Translations under genes and position numbers: made by a program
Shown: piece after piece, positions 55,907-64,000 of the stretch
Layout: every line of letters starts with the position of its first letter
How positions within the stretch are numbered: the stretch's first letter is position 1
Source: Methylocystis sp. IM3
GTDB taxonomy: Bacteria; Pseudomonadota; Alphaproteobacteria; Rhizobiales; Beijerinckiaceae
DNA length: 64,000 nt
Direction of reading: 5' to 3'
Assembly (NCBI RefSeq): GCF_038070105.1
Contig: NZ_JBBPBZ010000004.1
Coordinates: 280,939 to 344,938, forward strand
Notes under the pieces: model-generated
What the model was told of the DNA's origin: nothing
Database searches by the model: none
What the model saw: only the letters and a program-made list of their open reading frames with translations

Positions 55907-56647
55907 ATGAAGATAGACGCTGCGCGCGAGACCGCTTTTGCCATGCCGCTGACGAACCCCGCCTATCCACGCGGTCCTTATCGCTTCTATGATCGAGAAT
56001 TTATCGTCATCACTTATCGCACCGATCCCGAGGCGCTGGCCGCGGTAGTGCCTGAGCCCCTTGAGGTCGACGAGCCAATCGTCAAATATGAATTTATCCG
56101 AATGCCTGACTCTACTGGCTTTGGCGATTACACGGAAAGCGGACAGGTGATCCCGGTCCGTTTCAAAGGCGAGAGAGGCTCCTATGTACACACCATGTAT
56201 CTCGATGACGCCGCCCCGATTCTTGGCGGCCGCGAGTTGTGGGGCTTTCCAAAAAAGCTGGCGTCGCCGCGCATTTCACATGACGGAGACATCGTGGTCT
56301 GCACACTGCATTACGGCTCCGCTCTCTGCGTCAACGCGACGGTCGGCTACAAGCACCGCATCGCGGACGAGACCTTGATTGCCAAATCGCTCGTCGCGCC
56401 GAACTTTCTCCTGAAGATCATTCCGCATGTCGATGGTTCAGCGCGCATTTGTGAACTCGTGCGCTACAAGATGACGGACGTCGTAATGAAAGGCGCCTGG
56501 ACCTCTCCGGCGGCGCTCGAATTACGAACGCATGTCGCCTGTGACGTCGCGCGCCTCCCCGTTCGGGAAATTGTGTCGGCTGCGCACTTCAAGGCCGATC
56601 TTACGCTCGCGCTTGGCGAGGTCGTTTTTGACTATTTGGCCAAATAG
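55907..56647 (+). CDS. adc: Acetoacetate decarboxylase
   Basis: 246 residues. The Schiff-base lysine is K116 in LWGFPKKLA, with R30, E77 (DYTESGQ) and the following K117 matching the active-site set of clostridial Adc. It converts acetoacetate to acetone and CO2 in the cytoplasm. AGGAGCGGAACGG precedes the ATG, 38 bases after the synthetase stop. Having both synthetase and decarboxylase in one operon gives acetoacetate two fates. Confidence 0.95.
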   Translation: MKIDAARETAFAMPLTNPAYPRGPYRFYDREFIVITYRTDPEALAAVVPEPLEVDEPIVKYEFIRMPDSTGFGDYTESGQVIPVRFKGERGSYVHTMYLDDAAPILGGRELWGFPKKLASPRISHDGDIVVCTLHYGSALCVNATVGYKHRIADETLIAKSLVAPNFLLKIIPHVDGSARICELVRYKMTDVVMKGAWTSPAALELRTHVACDVARLPVREIVSAAHFKADLTLALGEVVFDYLAK

Positions 56648-56763
56648 ACGCGCTTCTCGGCGGCGAAGCTGGCGAGGGGCGCCTTACCCGCCTCTGCCTT
56701 GTTCATCTTTGCTGGTTAACAACTGCCCAGCTTATACGCAGTTGATCATTTATGGGAGCAGAC

Positions 56764-57549
56764 ATGTCCCTATCGAAACGCAATGCGGTCGTGACAGGCT
56801 CCACCAGCGGCATTGGTCTTGGCTACGCCCGCGCTCTCGCGAAAGAGGGCGCAAATGTCGTGATCAACGGCTTCGGCGCGGCGTCCGACATTGAAAAGGA
56901 ACGGGTCGCGATCGAGACGGAATTCGGCGTGACTTGCCTCTATGAGGCCGCCGATATGCTGAAGCCGGTGGAAATCTCCGCGATGATCGCGAATGCCGAG
57001 GCAAAGCTAGGATCTGTCGACATTCTGATCAATAACGCCGGCATTCAATACGTATCGCCCATCGAAGATTTTCCCGTCGAGAAATGGGACCAGATCATCG
57101 GGATCGACCTATCCTCCGCCTTCCATACGATCCGCGCAGCGACGCCGGGCATGAAAGCGCGCAAATGGGGCCGCATCATTAATACGGCGTCCGCCCATTC
57201 TCGCGTCGCCTCGCCGTTCAAGACCGCCTATGTCGCGGCCAAGCACGGCGTCGTTGGCCTGAACAAAGTCGTCGCGCTCGAACTTGCCGCCCATGGCGTT
57301 ACGTCGAACTGCATATCGCCCGGCTACGTCTGGACGCCGCTTGTCGAGAAGCAAATACCGGACACGATGAAGGCCCGTAATCTCACCCGCGAGCAGGTTA
57401 TTCACGACGTCCTGCTGGAAGCCCAACCGACGAAAGAATTCGTTACCGTCGAACAGATCGCGGCGCTGGCCGTATTCCTTTGCTCGGACGCCGCGTCGCA
57501 GATCACCGGCGCCAATATTTCAATGGACGGTGGCTGGACGGCTGGCTGA
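56764..57549 (+). CDS. bdhA: 3-hydroxybutyrate dehydrogenase (short-chain dehydrogenase)
   Basis: 261 residues from ATG 56764 (an ATG at 56752 adds MGAD). SDR landmarks: TGSTSGIG (11-18), NNAG (90-93), S143, Y156 and K160 (TAYVAAK), and the C-terminal SMDGGWTAG typical of D-3-hydroxybutyrate dehydrogenase. QIPDTMKARNLTREQVIHDVLL is also characteristic of that subfamily. It interconverts 3-hydroxybutyrate and acetoacetate with NAD, feeding the synthetase upstream. Its stop overlaps the next start (TGATG). Confidence 0.93.
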   Translation: MSLSKRNAVVTGSTSGIGLGYARALAKEGANVVINGFGAASDIEKERVAIETEFGVTCLYEAADMLKPVEISAMIANAEAKLGSVDILINNAGIQYVSPIEDFPVEKWDQIIGIDLSSAFHTIRAATPGMKARKWGRIINTASAHSRVASPFKTAYVAAKHGVVGLNKVVALELAAHGVTSNCISPGYVWTPLVEKQIPDTMKARNLTREQVIHDVLLEAQPTKEFVTVEQIAALAVFLCSDAASQITGANISMDGGWTAG

Positions 57550-58556
57550 TGCGCAAGAAGGTCACCCTGGCGCTGCAGGGCGGTGGTACGCATGGCGCCT
57601 TCACCTGGGGCGTGCTCGATGCTTTTCTCGCCGATGGCCGGCTGGACGTGACCGGCATCAGCGGCACAAGCGCAGGCGCGATGAACGCCGCAGTTTACGC
57701 GGACGGCCTCCGCGAAGGCGGACCAGATCGCGCCCGCATGCAGCTTGCGGAGTTTTGGAGGGCGGTGAGTCTCGATGGCGATATGTCCGATCAGCAGCGG
57801 CAACTCTTCGACGCCTTCCTGGGATTTTGGGATCCGCTCAAGCTTCGTGACACCCTGACGCAAACCGTTGGTGGATATTTGTCCCCTTATGATTTTAACC
57901 CGCTCGATATTAATCCGCTACGCGATGTCTTAGCCAGGCTCATCGATTTTGAAGGACTTCGCGCCACCGATGATCTGAAGCTCTTTATCGCGGCTACGAA
58001 CGTGCGCACCGGGAAGGGACGTATTTTTCGGCGCCCTGAACTAACCATCGACATGCTGATGGCCTCGGCCTGCCTACCAACGATTTTCAAAGCAGTCGAG
58101 ATCGACGGCGAAGCCTATTGGGACGGCGGCTATATGGGCAATCCCGCGCTCTATCCGTTGTATACAGAGACGGAGTGTCGCGATGTGATCCTCGTGCAAA
58201 TCAATCCGATCCGGCGTGACGATGTTCCGCGCACATCGTCCGCGATTATGGCCCGTCTGAACGAGATCACTTTTAATGCGCCGCTCCTGCAGGAGTTCCG
58301 CGCAATCGACTTCGTCGCGCGCCTAATAGATTCGGGACGGTTGCGAGGCACGCACTATAAGAAGGTTTTGCTTCACCTCGTCGCGGGCGGCCCTGCGCTC
58401 GATCGATACGGCCCGGACACCAAGATGGAAGCCGATTTCGACTTTTTTCTCGAACTATTCGACATCGGCCATAAGGCGGGAAGGAATTTCCTCGAGGAAA
58501 ACTTCGAATCGATAGGCGTCAGGGGCACGCTGGAATTGAAGGAACAGCTTGTTTAG
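57549..58556 (+). CDS. Patatin-like phospholipase of the 3-hydroxybutyrate operon
   Basis: 335 residues from ATG 57549, translationally coupled to bdhA. The oxyanion loop is LQGGGTHGAF, nucleophile S41 lies in GISGTSAGAMNA, and D192 in YWDGGYMGNPALYPL completes the dyad. Patatin-type proteins next to bdhA are frequent in alphaproteobacteria and are thought to act on PHB granules or oligomers; for this one that is inference from context. Confidence 0.92.
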   Translation: MRKKVTLALQGGGTHGAFTWGVLDAFLADGRLDVTGISGTSAGAMNAAVYADGLREGGPDRARMQLAEFWRAVSLDGDMSDQQRQLFDAFLGFWDPLKLRDTLTQTVGGYLSPYDFNPLDINPLRDVLARLIDFEGLRATDDLKLFIAATNVRTGKGRIFRRPELTIDMLMASACLPTIFKAVEIDGEAYWDGGYMGNPALYPLYTETECRDVILVQINPIRRDDVPRTSSAIMARLNEITFNAPLLQEFRAIDFVARLIDSGRLRGTHYKKVLLHLVAGGPALDRYGPDTKMEADFDFFLELFDIGHKAGRNFLEENFESIGVRGTLELKEQLV

Positions 58557-58757
58557 AGGCTAATGACTTATCCGAGGAGCGTTTTTCGCATAAAACGAAC
58601 TCCTATCTTTGGAGTGTTGCGCGTGTTGCGGAACTCTCAACAAACGGATTACCGAAGTAGACAAGAACACGCTCCGCCGTTGTGCGCCGTCGAGGCGACT
58701 TGCCCCTGCCTGAGCCTGACCTAAGTAACCTGCCTAATTCACAAGCAGGAGGCCAAC

Positions 58758-59009
58758 ATGGGTGACTCGAAACGAGGCTTCGCCTCAATGGACCCGGAAA
58801 AACAGCGGGAAATCGCTCGCAAGGGCGGACAAAGCGTTCCAAATGAGAAGCGCAGCTTTTCCCAGAATCCTGAGCTTGCCGCCCGCGCGGGGCAAAAGGG
58901 TGGGCGTAGCGTGGACCCTAGCAAGCGTAGCTTCTCGATCAACCATACGCTCGCGTCGGAAGCCGGCCGCAAGGGCGGGCATGCGTCGCACAGCCACCGT
59001 GAGGCCTGA
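58758..59009 (+). CDS. KGG-repeat stress protein
   Basis: 83 residues with AGGAGG before the ATG. Three hydrophilic repeats end in KGG (EIARKGGQSV, ARAGQKGGRSV, EAGRKGGHAS), the signature of small stress proteins related to GsiB/con-10. The protein is basic and lacks hydrophobic segments, fitting a desiccation- or starvation-induced protective role. Confidence 0.85.
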   Translation: MGDSKRGFASMDPEKQREIARKGGQSVPNEKRSFSQNPELAARAGQKGGRSVDPSKRSFSINHTLASEAGRKGGHASHSHREA

Positions 59010-59655
59010 AAAGATTCGGCCCGAGCGCGGGCCAGTGCTCTCGGGCCGTTGGGGTTCACAAGAGGCGACCTTGTCAACTATAGCTATCGTCGCTCTCCGT
59101 CAGGCGGTGAGCAAGCTGAACAGCGATGGGCAAAACGACGCGCGTCAGCCAAAAGATGGTCTCGCGGGTTGGTGCGCGCGCGGCTTACCTTCGCCCACCT
59201 GACCCATTCAACCTGACCCACTCGTATTCCTTCTTGGCGCCAATTTCCCAAGGCCAGGCGAAGACGAGCGGGCGCGGCTGAAGGCGCTGTCCGGCCGTTT
59301 TGGACAACCGGGCGGATCAGAACCTAACTTAGCTTTGACGCCAAAACGTCAAGCTTGTCGATTTTCGTGGGTAAAGAGAATAGATCCGGAGCCCTTGCCC
59401 TAACGGCTTTTGTGACCCCCCCGGCGAGATGAGCGTTCTCTGGAAGCCTCATCTAGGAAGGCGTCGAAAATCCCAAAAGTCGTGGGCGACATACGGACTG
59501 CGAACCACGCTACGGCGCCTGGTTCGGCCTCAACGAGCGGGAGCGCTGACTTCGCTTCAAGCGTCGTCCGGCAAATTTGACCATTGTGGCCTGTCGTCGC
59601 AAACCCTATAGCGTCGCGCCAAAACGAAACCTTTCCTATAAGGCCAGGCCCCCTA
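59010..59655. other. Region without a supportable gene
   Basis: Short frames only, no motif. No clear terminator hairpin after the KGG gene. Confidence 0.35.
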
Positions 59656-59922
59656 TCAGGATTCCACCCTGATGGTGTCGATGCGCAGCGTAACCGCGAG
59701 CATACCGTCGACGATCCCTTCGAACACGCCCCCGGCTGCCTCTCCCCACTCGACGTCTTCGTCGATCGCGTCCGCGACGCGCGCTTGCCAACTCGCGATC
59801 TGCTCGGCGGAGGTCACGGGGTTCAGGACGATCCCGACAACCCTATCCTCCTGCTCCAGAGCGTAAGCCTCTGCGAAAGCTGGGTTCAGCTCGTATGTCG
59901 CGACGCATACCTCTGTGATCAT
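59656..59922 (-). CDS. Hypothetical protein, 88 residues
   Basis: MITEVCVATYELNPAFAEAYALEQEDRVVG, then an acidic middle (ADAIDEDVEWGEAAGG) and a C-terminal strand VTLRIDTIRVES. Composition is acidic and protein-like. The start overlaps the stop of the upstream gene by 4 bases, so the two form an operon. Family not recognised. Confidence 0.5.
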   Translation of the reverse strand: MITEVCVATYELNPAFAEAYALEQEDRVVGIVLNPVTSAEQIASWQARVADAIDEDVEWGEAAGGVFEGIVDGMLAVTLRIDTIRVES

Positions 59923-60146
59923 CGGCTAGCATCCACCGCGGATTCGAAGCGTTTCAAAACTTGTCTCAATTCCCAGGCGTAGGCGTCGGCGCCGAGGTCG
60001 TCGAAGCGGCTGATATCATCGCGGATCATTTTCCGAACCATTGCCGTTCCGCGCTTCCGGTTGAGCAAGTAGCTCGCCAGCAGGCGGTTGCGTCGCCGCG
60101 CGGGACTGACATCGCTTACGATGGGGGCGCGTTCGAGATTGGTCAT
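59919..60146 (-). CDS. Hypothetical basic protein, 75 residues
   Basis: Starts MTNLERAPIVSDVSPARRRNRLLASYLL with GGAGGGTCGAGGG upstream. Rich in Arg, with a helix DISRFDDLGADAYAWELRQVLKRFES. It is the first gene of the pair with 59656-59922. No known family. Confidence 0.5.
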   Translation of the reverse strand: MTNLERAPIVSDVSPARRRNRLLASYLLNRKRGTAMVRKMIRDDISRFDDLGADAYAWELRQVLKRFESAVDASR

Positions 60147-60989
60147 CCCTCGACCCTCCTCCTCATTCGGATTTGTGTTTCACCAGCCTCGCAACACGGC
60201 GGGCGTATCTAGGCCGTGTGGGGCGCCGATGAGACACATAGCGTCCTCATGTATCACGTTCGTGTCGATTGGGGACCGGGCCGCCCTCTGATCTTTTCAT
60301 TTCAGAAAAGCTGGAACGACGCGCGAGCTCGATTTGGCTTCGGAGAAGGGCCCGGCATGCAGCCCTTGGATAACGGCGGAGCCTTGAACTCAGGGGCCCG
60401 GGGCGCGCATTTACCCAACAGCCGCCAGGAGGCGACGCCTTGGCCCGCTCGAGGGCTTCGCAGCTGCTTGCATAGCCGGTCTTTGGGAATGAGGGCGACC
60501 TAATGATCTGACGGCGCCTCCCCGCGTTCTCGACGGACCAACGCCTGATTTCCATTGTCGGGCCGCAGCCCTGGGCGCGCTAGCTGTCACGCCTCGACCT
60601 CGATTTCGTCGAACCGAACTACCCTCTCCACCTCCGCCCCTTCAGCCTCGAGTCCCAGCGGGCCGCCGAGCTTGGCTTCGACGGTACCGACCTCTCTCGC
60701 GCGAGCCGCCCCCTCAAGTGGTGCTCAAACACCTCCACTCTGACAGAGGCCGCCGGGGGGGGGGCGCGCCCAACCCATCAGAACCCGCAGCCCCCATGAC
60801 GCAGACCGCCGCGCAGTCGCTGCGATATCCCGCTAACGAGGTGACGAGATGGGCGTATAGCCGCGCGGCAAACAGTCGAGCTCCGCTGGACCAAGATATT
60901 GAGAGGCGAGACATAATTTCCAGCCAACAGGCGCCGCCGCCATCGGCTCATGGGGGCGCGATCAGTCCGGAACCAGCAACTGAAGCCGA
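60147..60989. other. Region without a firmly supported gene
   Basis: A stretch near 60590-60725 reads DLDFVEPNYPLHLRPFSLES then LGFDGTDLSRASRPLKW, which looks protein-like but has no start or end; it may be a fragment. A G10 run at 60753-60762 interrupts the region. Confidence 0.3.
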
Positions 60990-61024
60990 CAAAACAAAAG
61001 CGGCGGCCCTTTGTCAGGCCGCCG
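60990..61024 (-). terminator. Intrinsic terminator of the HU gene
   Basis: On the minus strand an 8-bp GC stem (CGGCGGCC with GGCCGCCG, 61001-61024) with an 8-base loop is followed by cTTTTGTTTTG. It lies about 33 bases after the HU stop. Confidence 0.8.
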
Positions 61025-61056
61025 TTTGTTCTTGGGCCTCAGTTCGTCCGCCGTAA

Positions 61057-61491
61057 TTAACCGGTCGCCGCGTTTTTCAACTTCGACAGCGGACGAACCT
61101 TTACACGGACGCTCGCAGGCTTGGCGGCTCCGGGGACCATTTCGCCAGTCGCCGGATTACGCACGAGCGTGCCCGCTCGACGGGCCGGCACCTTTCTCAA
61201 CGTGACCTTGAACATCCCCGGCATCGTAAATTCACCGACGCCGCGCGGATGCAGAGAGCCAAGGATCAGGCCTTCGAGCGTCGCATAGACTGCAACCGCA
61301 GTCTTACGGGGCAGTTCGTTCTGTTCGGCAATCAGATTGATCAACGCGGACTTGGTCAGCGTCTCTTTGAATGGGCGAATGGCGCCCGGCTCTGCGGCGC
61401 CGCGAGCGGCTTTCTTGGGGGCAGCTTTCTTTGCCGGAGCCGCTTTTTTCACCGGAGCAGCCTTGCGGGCGGCGACTTTACCTCTAGCCAT
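61057..61491 (-). CDS. HU-family DNA-binding protein with Lys/Ala-rich N-terminal tail
   Basis: 144 residues. The first 38 are a histone-H1-like tail of KKAAP/KKAA repeats. The HU domain follows: TKSALINLIAEQNELPRKTAVAVYATLEG, then a GVGEFTMPGMFKVTLRKVPARRAGTLVRNPATGEM region with the DNA-binding arm RNPATGE, ending in VRVKVRPLSKLK. Such tailed HU proteins bind DNA non-specifically and compact the nucleoid. It has its own terminator and is divergent from the cold-shock gene. Confidence 0.95.
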   Translation of the reverse strand: MARGKVAARKAAPVKKAAPAKKAAPKKAARGAAEPGAIRPFKETLTKSALINLIAEQNELPRKTAVAVYATLEGLILGSLHPRGVGEFTMPGMFKVTLRKVPARRAGTLVRNPATGEMVPGAAKPASVRVKVRPLSKLKNAATG

Positions 61492-61636
61492 TCACTTTCA
61501 ACCTTGTGAATTATGGGATAATCTGGCGTCCCGGACGCGGAACGCCAATAAAAACTATATTTATCAATCCATGTGATTCGTGCAAAGGCTTATCTGCGCT
61601 GGGGAAAAGGGCCTGGACTTACAAAAAGGATACGAT

Positions 61637-61846
61637 ATGGCTACCGGGACGGTTAAATGGTTTAATGCCACAAAGGGCTTCGGCTTCATTCAGCCAGATG
61701 ACGGCGGGCCTGACGTTTTCGTGCATATTAGCGCCGTTGAGCGCGCCGGTTTGAGGGACCTGCCCGAGGGGCAGAAAGTGACCTACGACGTCGTTGTAGA
61801 TACACGCAGAGGCAAATCCTCAGCCGAAAACCTTCAACTCAGATAA
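61637..61846 (+). CDS. cspA: CspA-family cold-shock protein
   Basis: 69 residues from ATG 61637; the open frame to 61580 is leader. RNP1 is KGFGFI and RNP2 is VFVHIS, with [21 protein letters not shown] overlapping the first. It binds single-stranded nucleic acid as an RNA chaperone. The 145-bp divergent region with HU leaves room for the long 5' leader usual for csp genes. Confidence 0.95.
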   Translation: MATGTVKWFNATKGFGFIQPDDGGPDVFVHISAVERAGLRDLPEGQKVTYDVVVDTRRGKSSAENLQLR

Positions 61847-61883
61847 GAGCTTCGAACACGGGCAAAAAATTCAACTCGGGTTC

Positions 61884-62144
61884 GTGAAAATGGCGACAAA
61901 ATCAAAAGGGGTCGGGCGAGGATACGGAAGCGGCGGCGCTCGTCCTGGAGCCGGACGCAAGCGTAAGCCAGGTGCGCTCTCCATGCCGGGCGCCGACACC
62001 GATCGCGACTGGGCGGAGAACCCACGGACTTCCGCCTCCGAGCTAAAGGATCTCGCCTTGGCGATACTCCGGCACATCATGCAGCACTCGCCGCAGGATG
62101 GCCCGAGGGTTAGCGCGGCGCGCGAGGTTCTTATCCGTGCGTAG
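61884..62144 (+). CDS. Small basic protein with GGARPGAGRK motif
   Basis: 86 residues. GSGGARPGAGRKRKPG is a motif seen at the start of phage terminase small subunits and related DNA-binding proteins; the rest (ASELKDLALAILRHIMQHS, SAAREVLIRA) is helical. The length is too short for a terminase subunit, so it may be a truncated or independent small protein. Confidence 0.5.
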   Translation: MKMATKSKGVGRGYGSGGARPGAGRKRKPGALSMPGADTDRDWAENPRTSASELKDLALAILRHIMQHSPQDGPRVSAAREVLIRA

Positions 62145-62929
62145 GCAGAGGCGACGGTCGGCGGTGTTTACGGGAAAAAAGAACAGACATGGCCAGGGTC
62201 GAGGAGCTTGTTAGATCAGGCGGCCGGTTCGCTGCCAGGACGCCAAGGCATTGTAGATATGAGTCGTTCCGCTCTCGCGTCATGTGTGTGCGCGCGTAAC
62301 GGAGGCTACATGGCGAAACTTGGAATCGGTATCGCGCCCGCCGCCGTGACATTGCCTGGAACATGGTGGTCCGCCAGCTGAGGCGGTGTACCGCTCCTTA
62401 TCCGCCGCGATCCGGGCCGAGACATTGCGCGACTATTCATCAAATCTGGTCGAGCCAAGGAGAACGACCTGATCGTCCTACGCCCCAACGGGAAAGCGAT
62501 CGACAACGAGCTCATGGGCTTGGCGGCGCGGCGCAAAGCCGATCCGACCAGGCTCGCTACCCTCACCATTGAGGCTTTGGCTCCCGTTGAAGCGACGGAA
62601 TGAACGATGGGGGAAGAAGCTCGAAGCGGCACCTGGCGAGCGTAGCCTGGTTGAGCGCTCGCCTGAGAGCCGGGCCGCAATCGGGGCTGAGAAGGTGCGC
62701 CGCAACGCCGTTGAGCGAGCGAAATACGAAGCGATGCGGGCCCGCGCGTGAAAAAATGCTGGAAGAGCCCCGGCCGGAGCCGCCAGCCGGGGCCCGGACG
62801 GAAAGCTCCAGATCGACGCGCCGGGCGTCTCCACGCACGTGGGCGTGTCATACCGGCGGTGGAACTGCCGCCGGAACTGGATGCAGCCATTGGGCGTGAG
62901 ATTAGCGCCATGCTTTGAATGTCTAAGAA
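62145..62929. other. Region with possible gene fragments
   Basis: A plus-strand frame from about 62373 to 62602 reads PLLIRRDPGRDIARLFIKSG, then KENDLIVLRPNGKAIDNELMG, then ATLTIEALAPVEATE; it is protein-like but follows a stop and lacks a start codon, so it may be a gene with a lost 5' end. A second basic stretch (VERSPESRAAIGAEKVRRNAVERAKYEAM) at about 62640-62751 is similar in character. Confidence 0.3.
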
Positions 62930-63226
62930 TTAAGTGCTGTTTCGAGCTTGGCGCGCTCTGCGCCTTTGGCTCGCCGTTCTGATAATCGCGAAGAACGCCC
63001 AACCAGCAAAAAGCAAAAGGTCGACGACCAATTTCGTTATTAAACTCACGTGCATAAATAAAACGCTCAGGATCAAGATGAGCGTGATGAATGTTACAAC
63101 GGTCAGCATGATTGCCTCACGCGAATACTGGTGCGGAGCTACAGAATAGCCAGAGACGAGACCCGCGGTCTCAGGCGAGGGCGGCAAATGGTGCAGCGCG
63201 GGCGCAGGGGGGCTCGGCTGGGACAT
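62930..63226 (-). CDS. Small membrane protein, hypothetical
   Basis: 98 residues from ATG 63226 (AGGGA upstream), or 59 from ATG 63109 (GAGG upstream). A Pro/Ser-rich N-terminus is followed by two membrane helices (MLTVVTFITLILILSVLFM and LVVDLLLFAGWAFFAII) and a basic tail (RRRARQAR). Family unknown. Confidence 0.5.
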   Translation of the reverse strand: MSQPSPPAPALHHLPPSPETAGLVSGYSVAPHQYSREAIMLTVVTFITLILILSVLFMHVSLITKLVVDLLLFAGWAFFAIIRTASQRRRARQARNST

Positions 63227-64000
63227 GCCAGAGATTCCCTTTTAGCCTCACCTCGAACCTGCGCCACGCGCTGCAAGACACCAAACGATTTAGAACGCCG
63301 CATGTTTCTAGGATTTTATCAGTAGAATCCACACACCTCGAATCCAAAACTTCCGGGCATCCCAGACCATACGGTCTGCATGCGCAGCGGCCTTTAGCGC
63401 TGCCTGCGCCAAGATTTTGTGTGTGGGAATTGATCTGACTGGCGGTTCGTTCCTTCTCTGCCGAACCTCCAGCCTCGTCTCCCTTATCGTACCTCACGAC
63501 CGACCGCTGGGCCGGCAAGACACTCGATCCCGAAATTCGGAAGCGGCAATCGAGAAGAAATCAAAAGAAGGCGGCGGGTTGGAGCCAAAAGAGATGGTTC
63601 GATGCCCCGCAAGCCGCCTGGCCTGAGGGGGATGGATGTAGGCCAGGCGGCCGTCGCGAGCGCGCATGGCGACGCGCCAGGTTTCCAAATAGGCCGCACG
63701 GCGCTGATGGCGAGACAAGGCGGAGAAAGGGGCAAGCGGAAGGCGGCTCGCCTTCGGGCTGGGGTGACGAGCCGCCGCAACAATTTCGTGCTGAAACGCG
63801 ATGACCCTATTGGCCCCGCACGACGGCGCGGTGACCGGGAGGCAGCCCGCCGAATAGGGGGTCGACGGGCCGCCCCAGCCGCGCCCCCCAGGGACGGAAG
63901 CGCCAGCCCCACGTGCATCGCATCGGGGACGCAACCGGTCGGTGTGCTACGGCATAGACAGTCGCTAGCCCTTCGTGGCTTGCGCTCTACCTGCTGAATA
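63227..64000. other. Region without a supportable gene
   Basis: GC-rich with long open frames on both strands (63602-63997 plus; 63484-63934 minus) that look like composition effects. No motif seen. Confidence 0.35.

Noticed and set aside
60590..60725. Protein-like stretch near the G10 run
   Set aside because: No start, no end and no recognised family; kept only as a note in the region entry.
63484..63997. Long overlapping frames at the window end
   Set aside because: Three frames are open together, Arg/Ala/Pro-rich, no recognisable domain.
1..64000. CRISPR arrays, rRNA or tRNA genes
   Set aside because: No regularly spaced repeats and no tRNA or rRNA signature were seen by reading; a dedicated scan was not possible.

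Overview
The window looks like an accessory or plasmid-like stretch of an alphaproteobacterial genome, probably Hyphomicrobiales (Rhizobiales) and perhaps close to Methylocystis, Methylosinus or Methylobacterium. This placement is inference. It rests on the relatives of the cargo genes (acetoacetate/3-hydroxybutyrate operon, KGG protein, Lys/Ala-tailed HU, pRiA4b ORF-3 protein), the IS66/IS21/IS5/IS630/IS91 load and the codon use. I saw no rRNA, tRNA or CRISPR array.

Layout. 1-8.3 kb is a mobile-element graveyard: an IS630 tail, a MarR regulator, a broken IS3 element, and an IS66 remnant split by a tyrosine-recombinase (RIT-like) element that was itself hit by an intact 2,850-bp IS66 element. 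8.86-21 kb holds non-mobile cargo: a SulP transporter (minus strand), then on the plus strand a STAS anti-anti-sigma factor, an RsbW-like kinase, a short and motif-eroded NAD-glutamate dehydrogenase relative, a four-PAS PP2C phosphatase and a patatin-like lipase. This is a partner-switching stress module with metabolic genes mixed in. 21-32.6 kb is again mobile: a third, different IS66 element with a passenger gene, a second MarR regulator, a recombinase plus IS91 unit (copy A), IS630 and IS66 fragments, and an IS21 istA gene interrupted by the second identical copy of the 2,850-bp IS66 element.

32.9-39.2 kb is a minus-strand RND efflux operon (pump, adaptor, NodT-type outer-membrane lipoprotein) with a palindromic operator-like site upstream of the pump. 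An OmpA-like protein and an OB-fold (SSB-like) protein follow, then IS256 and IS1595 remnants and the inverted, frameshifted IS91 unit (copy B, to 45.0 kb). 45-53.6 kb is sparse: small hypothetical genes, a PCuAC-like protein, two broken IS5 transposases and a histidine kinase split by an amber codon.

53.9-58.6 kb is a compact plus-strand operon for acetoacetate and 3-hydroxybutyrate use: acetoacetyl-CoA synthetase, acetoacetate decarboxylase, a BdhA-like dehydrogenase and a patatin-like lipase. These fit polyhydroxybutyrate turnover. 58.7-64 kb carries a KGG stress protein, a small overlapping gene pair, HU with its terminator, a cold-shock protein and small hypotheticals.

Several insertions can be ordered exactly from target duplications or from an uninterrupted copy of the same target elsewhere in the window. 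A palindrome TATGTCGTNNCACGA occurs at four places, including the RND promoter region, and is the best candidate for a shared regulon (possibly MarR).
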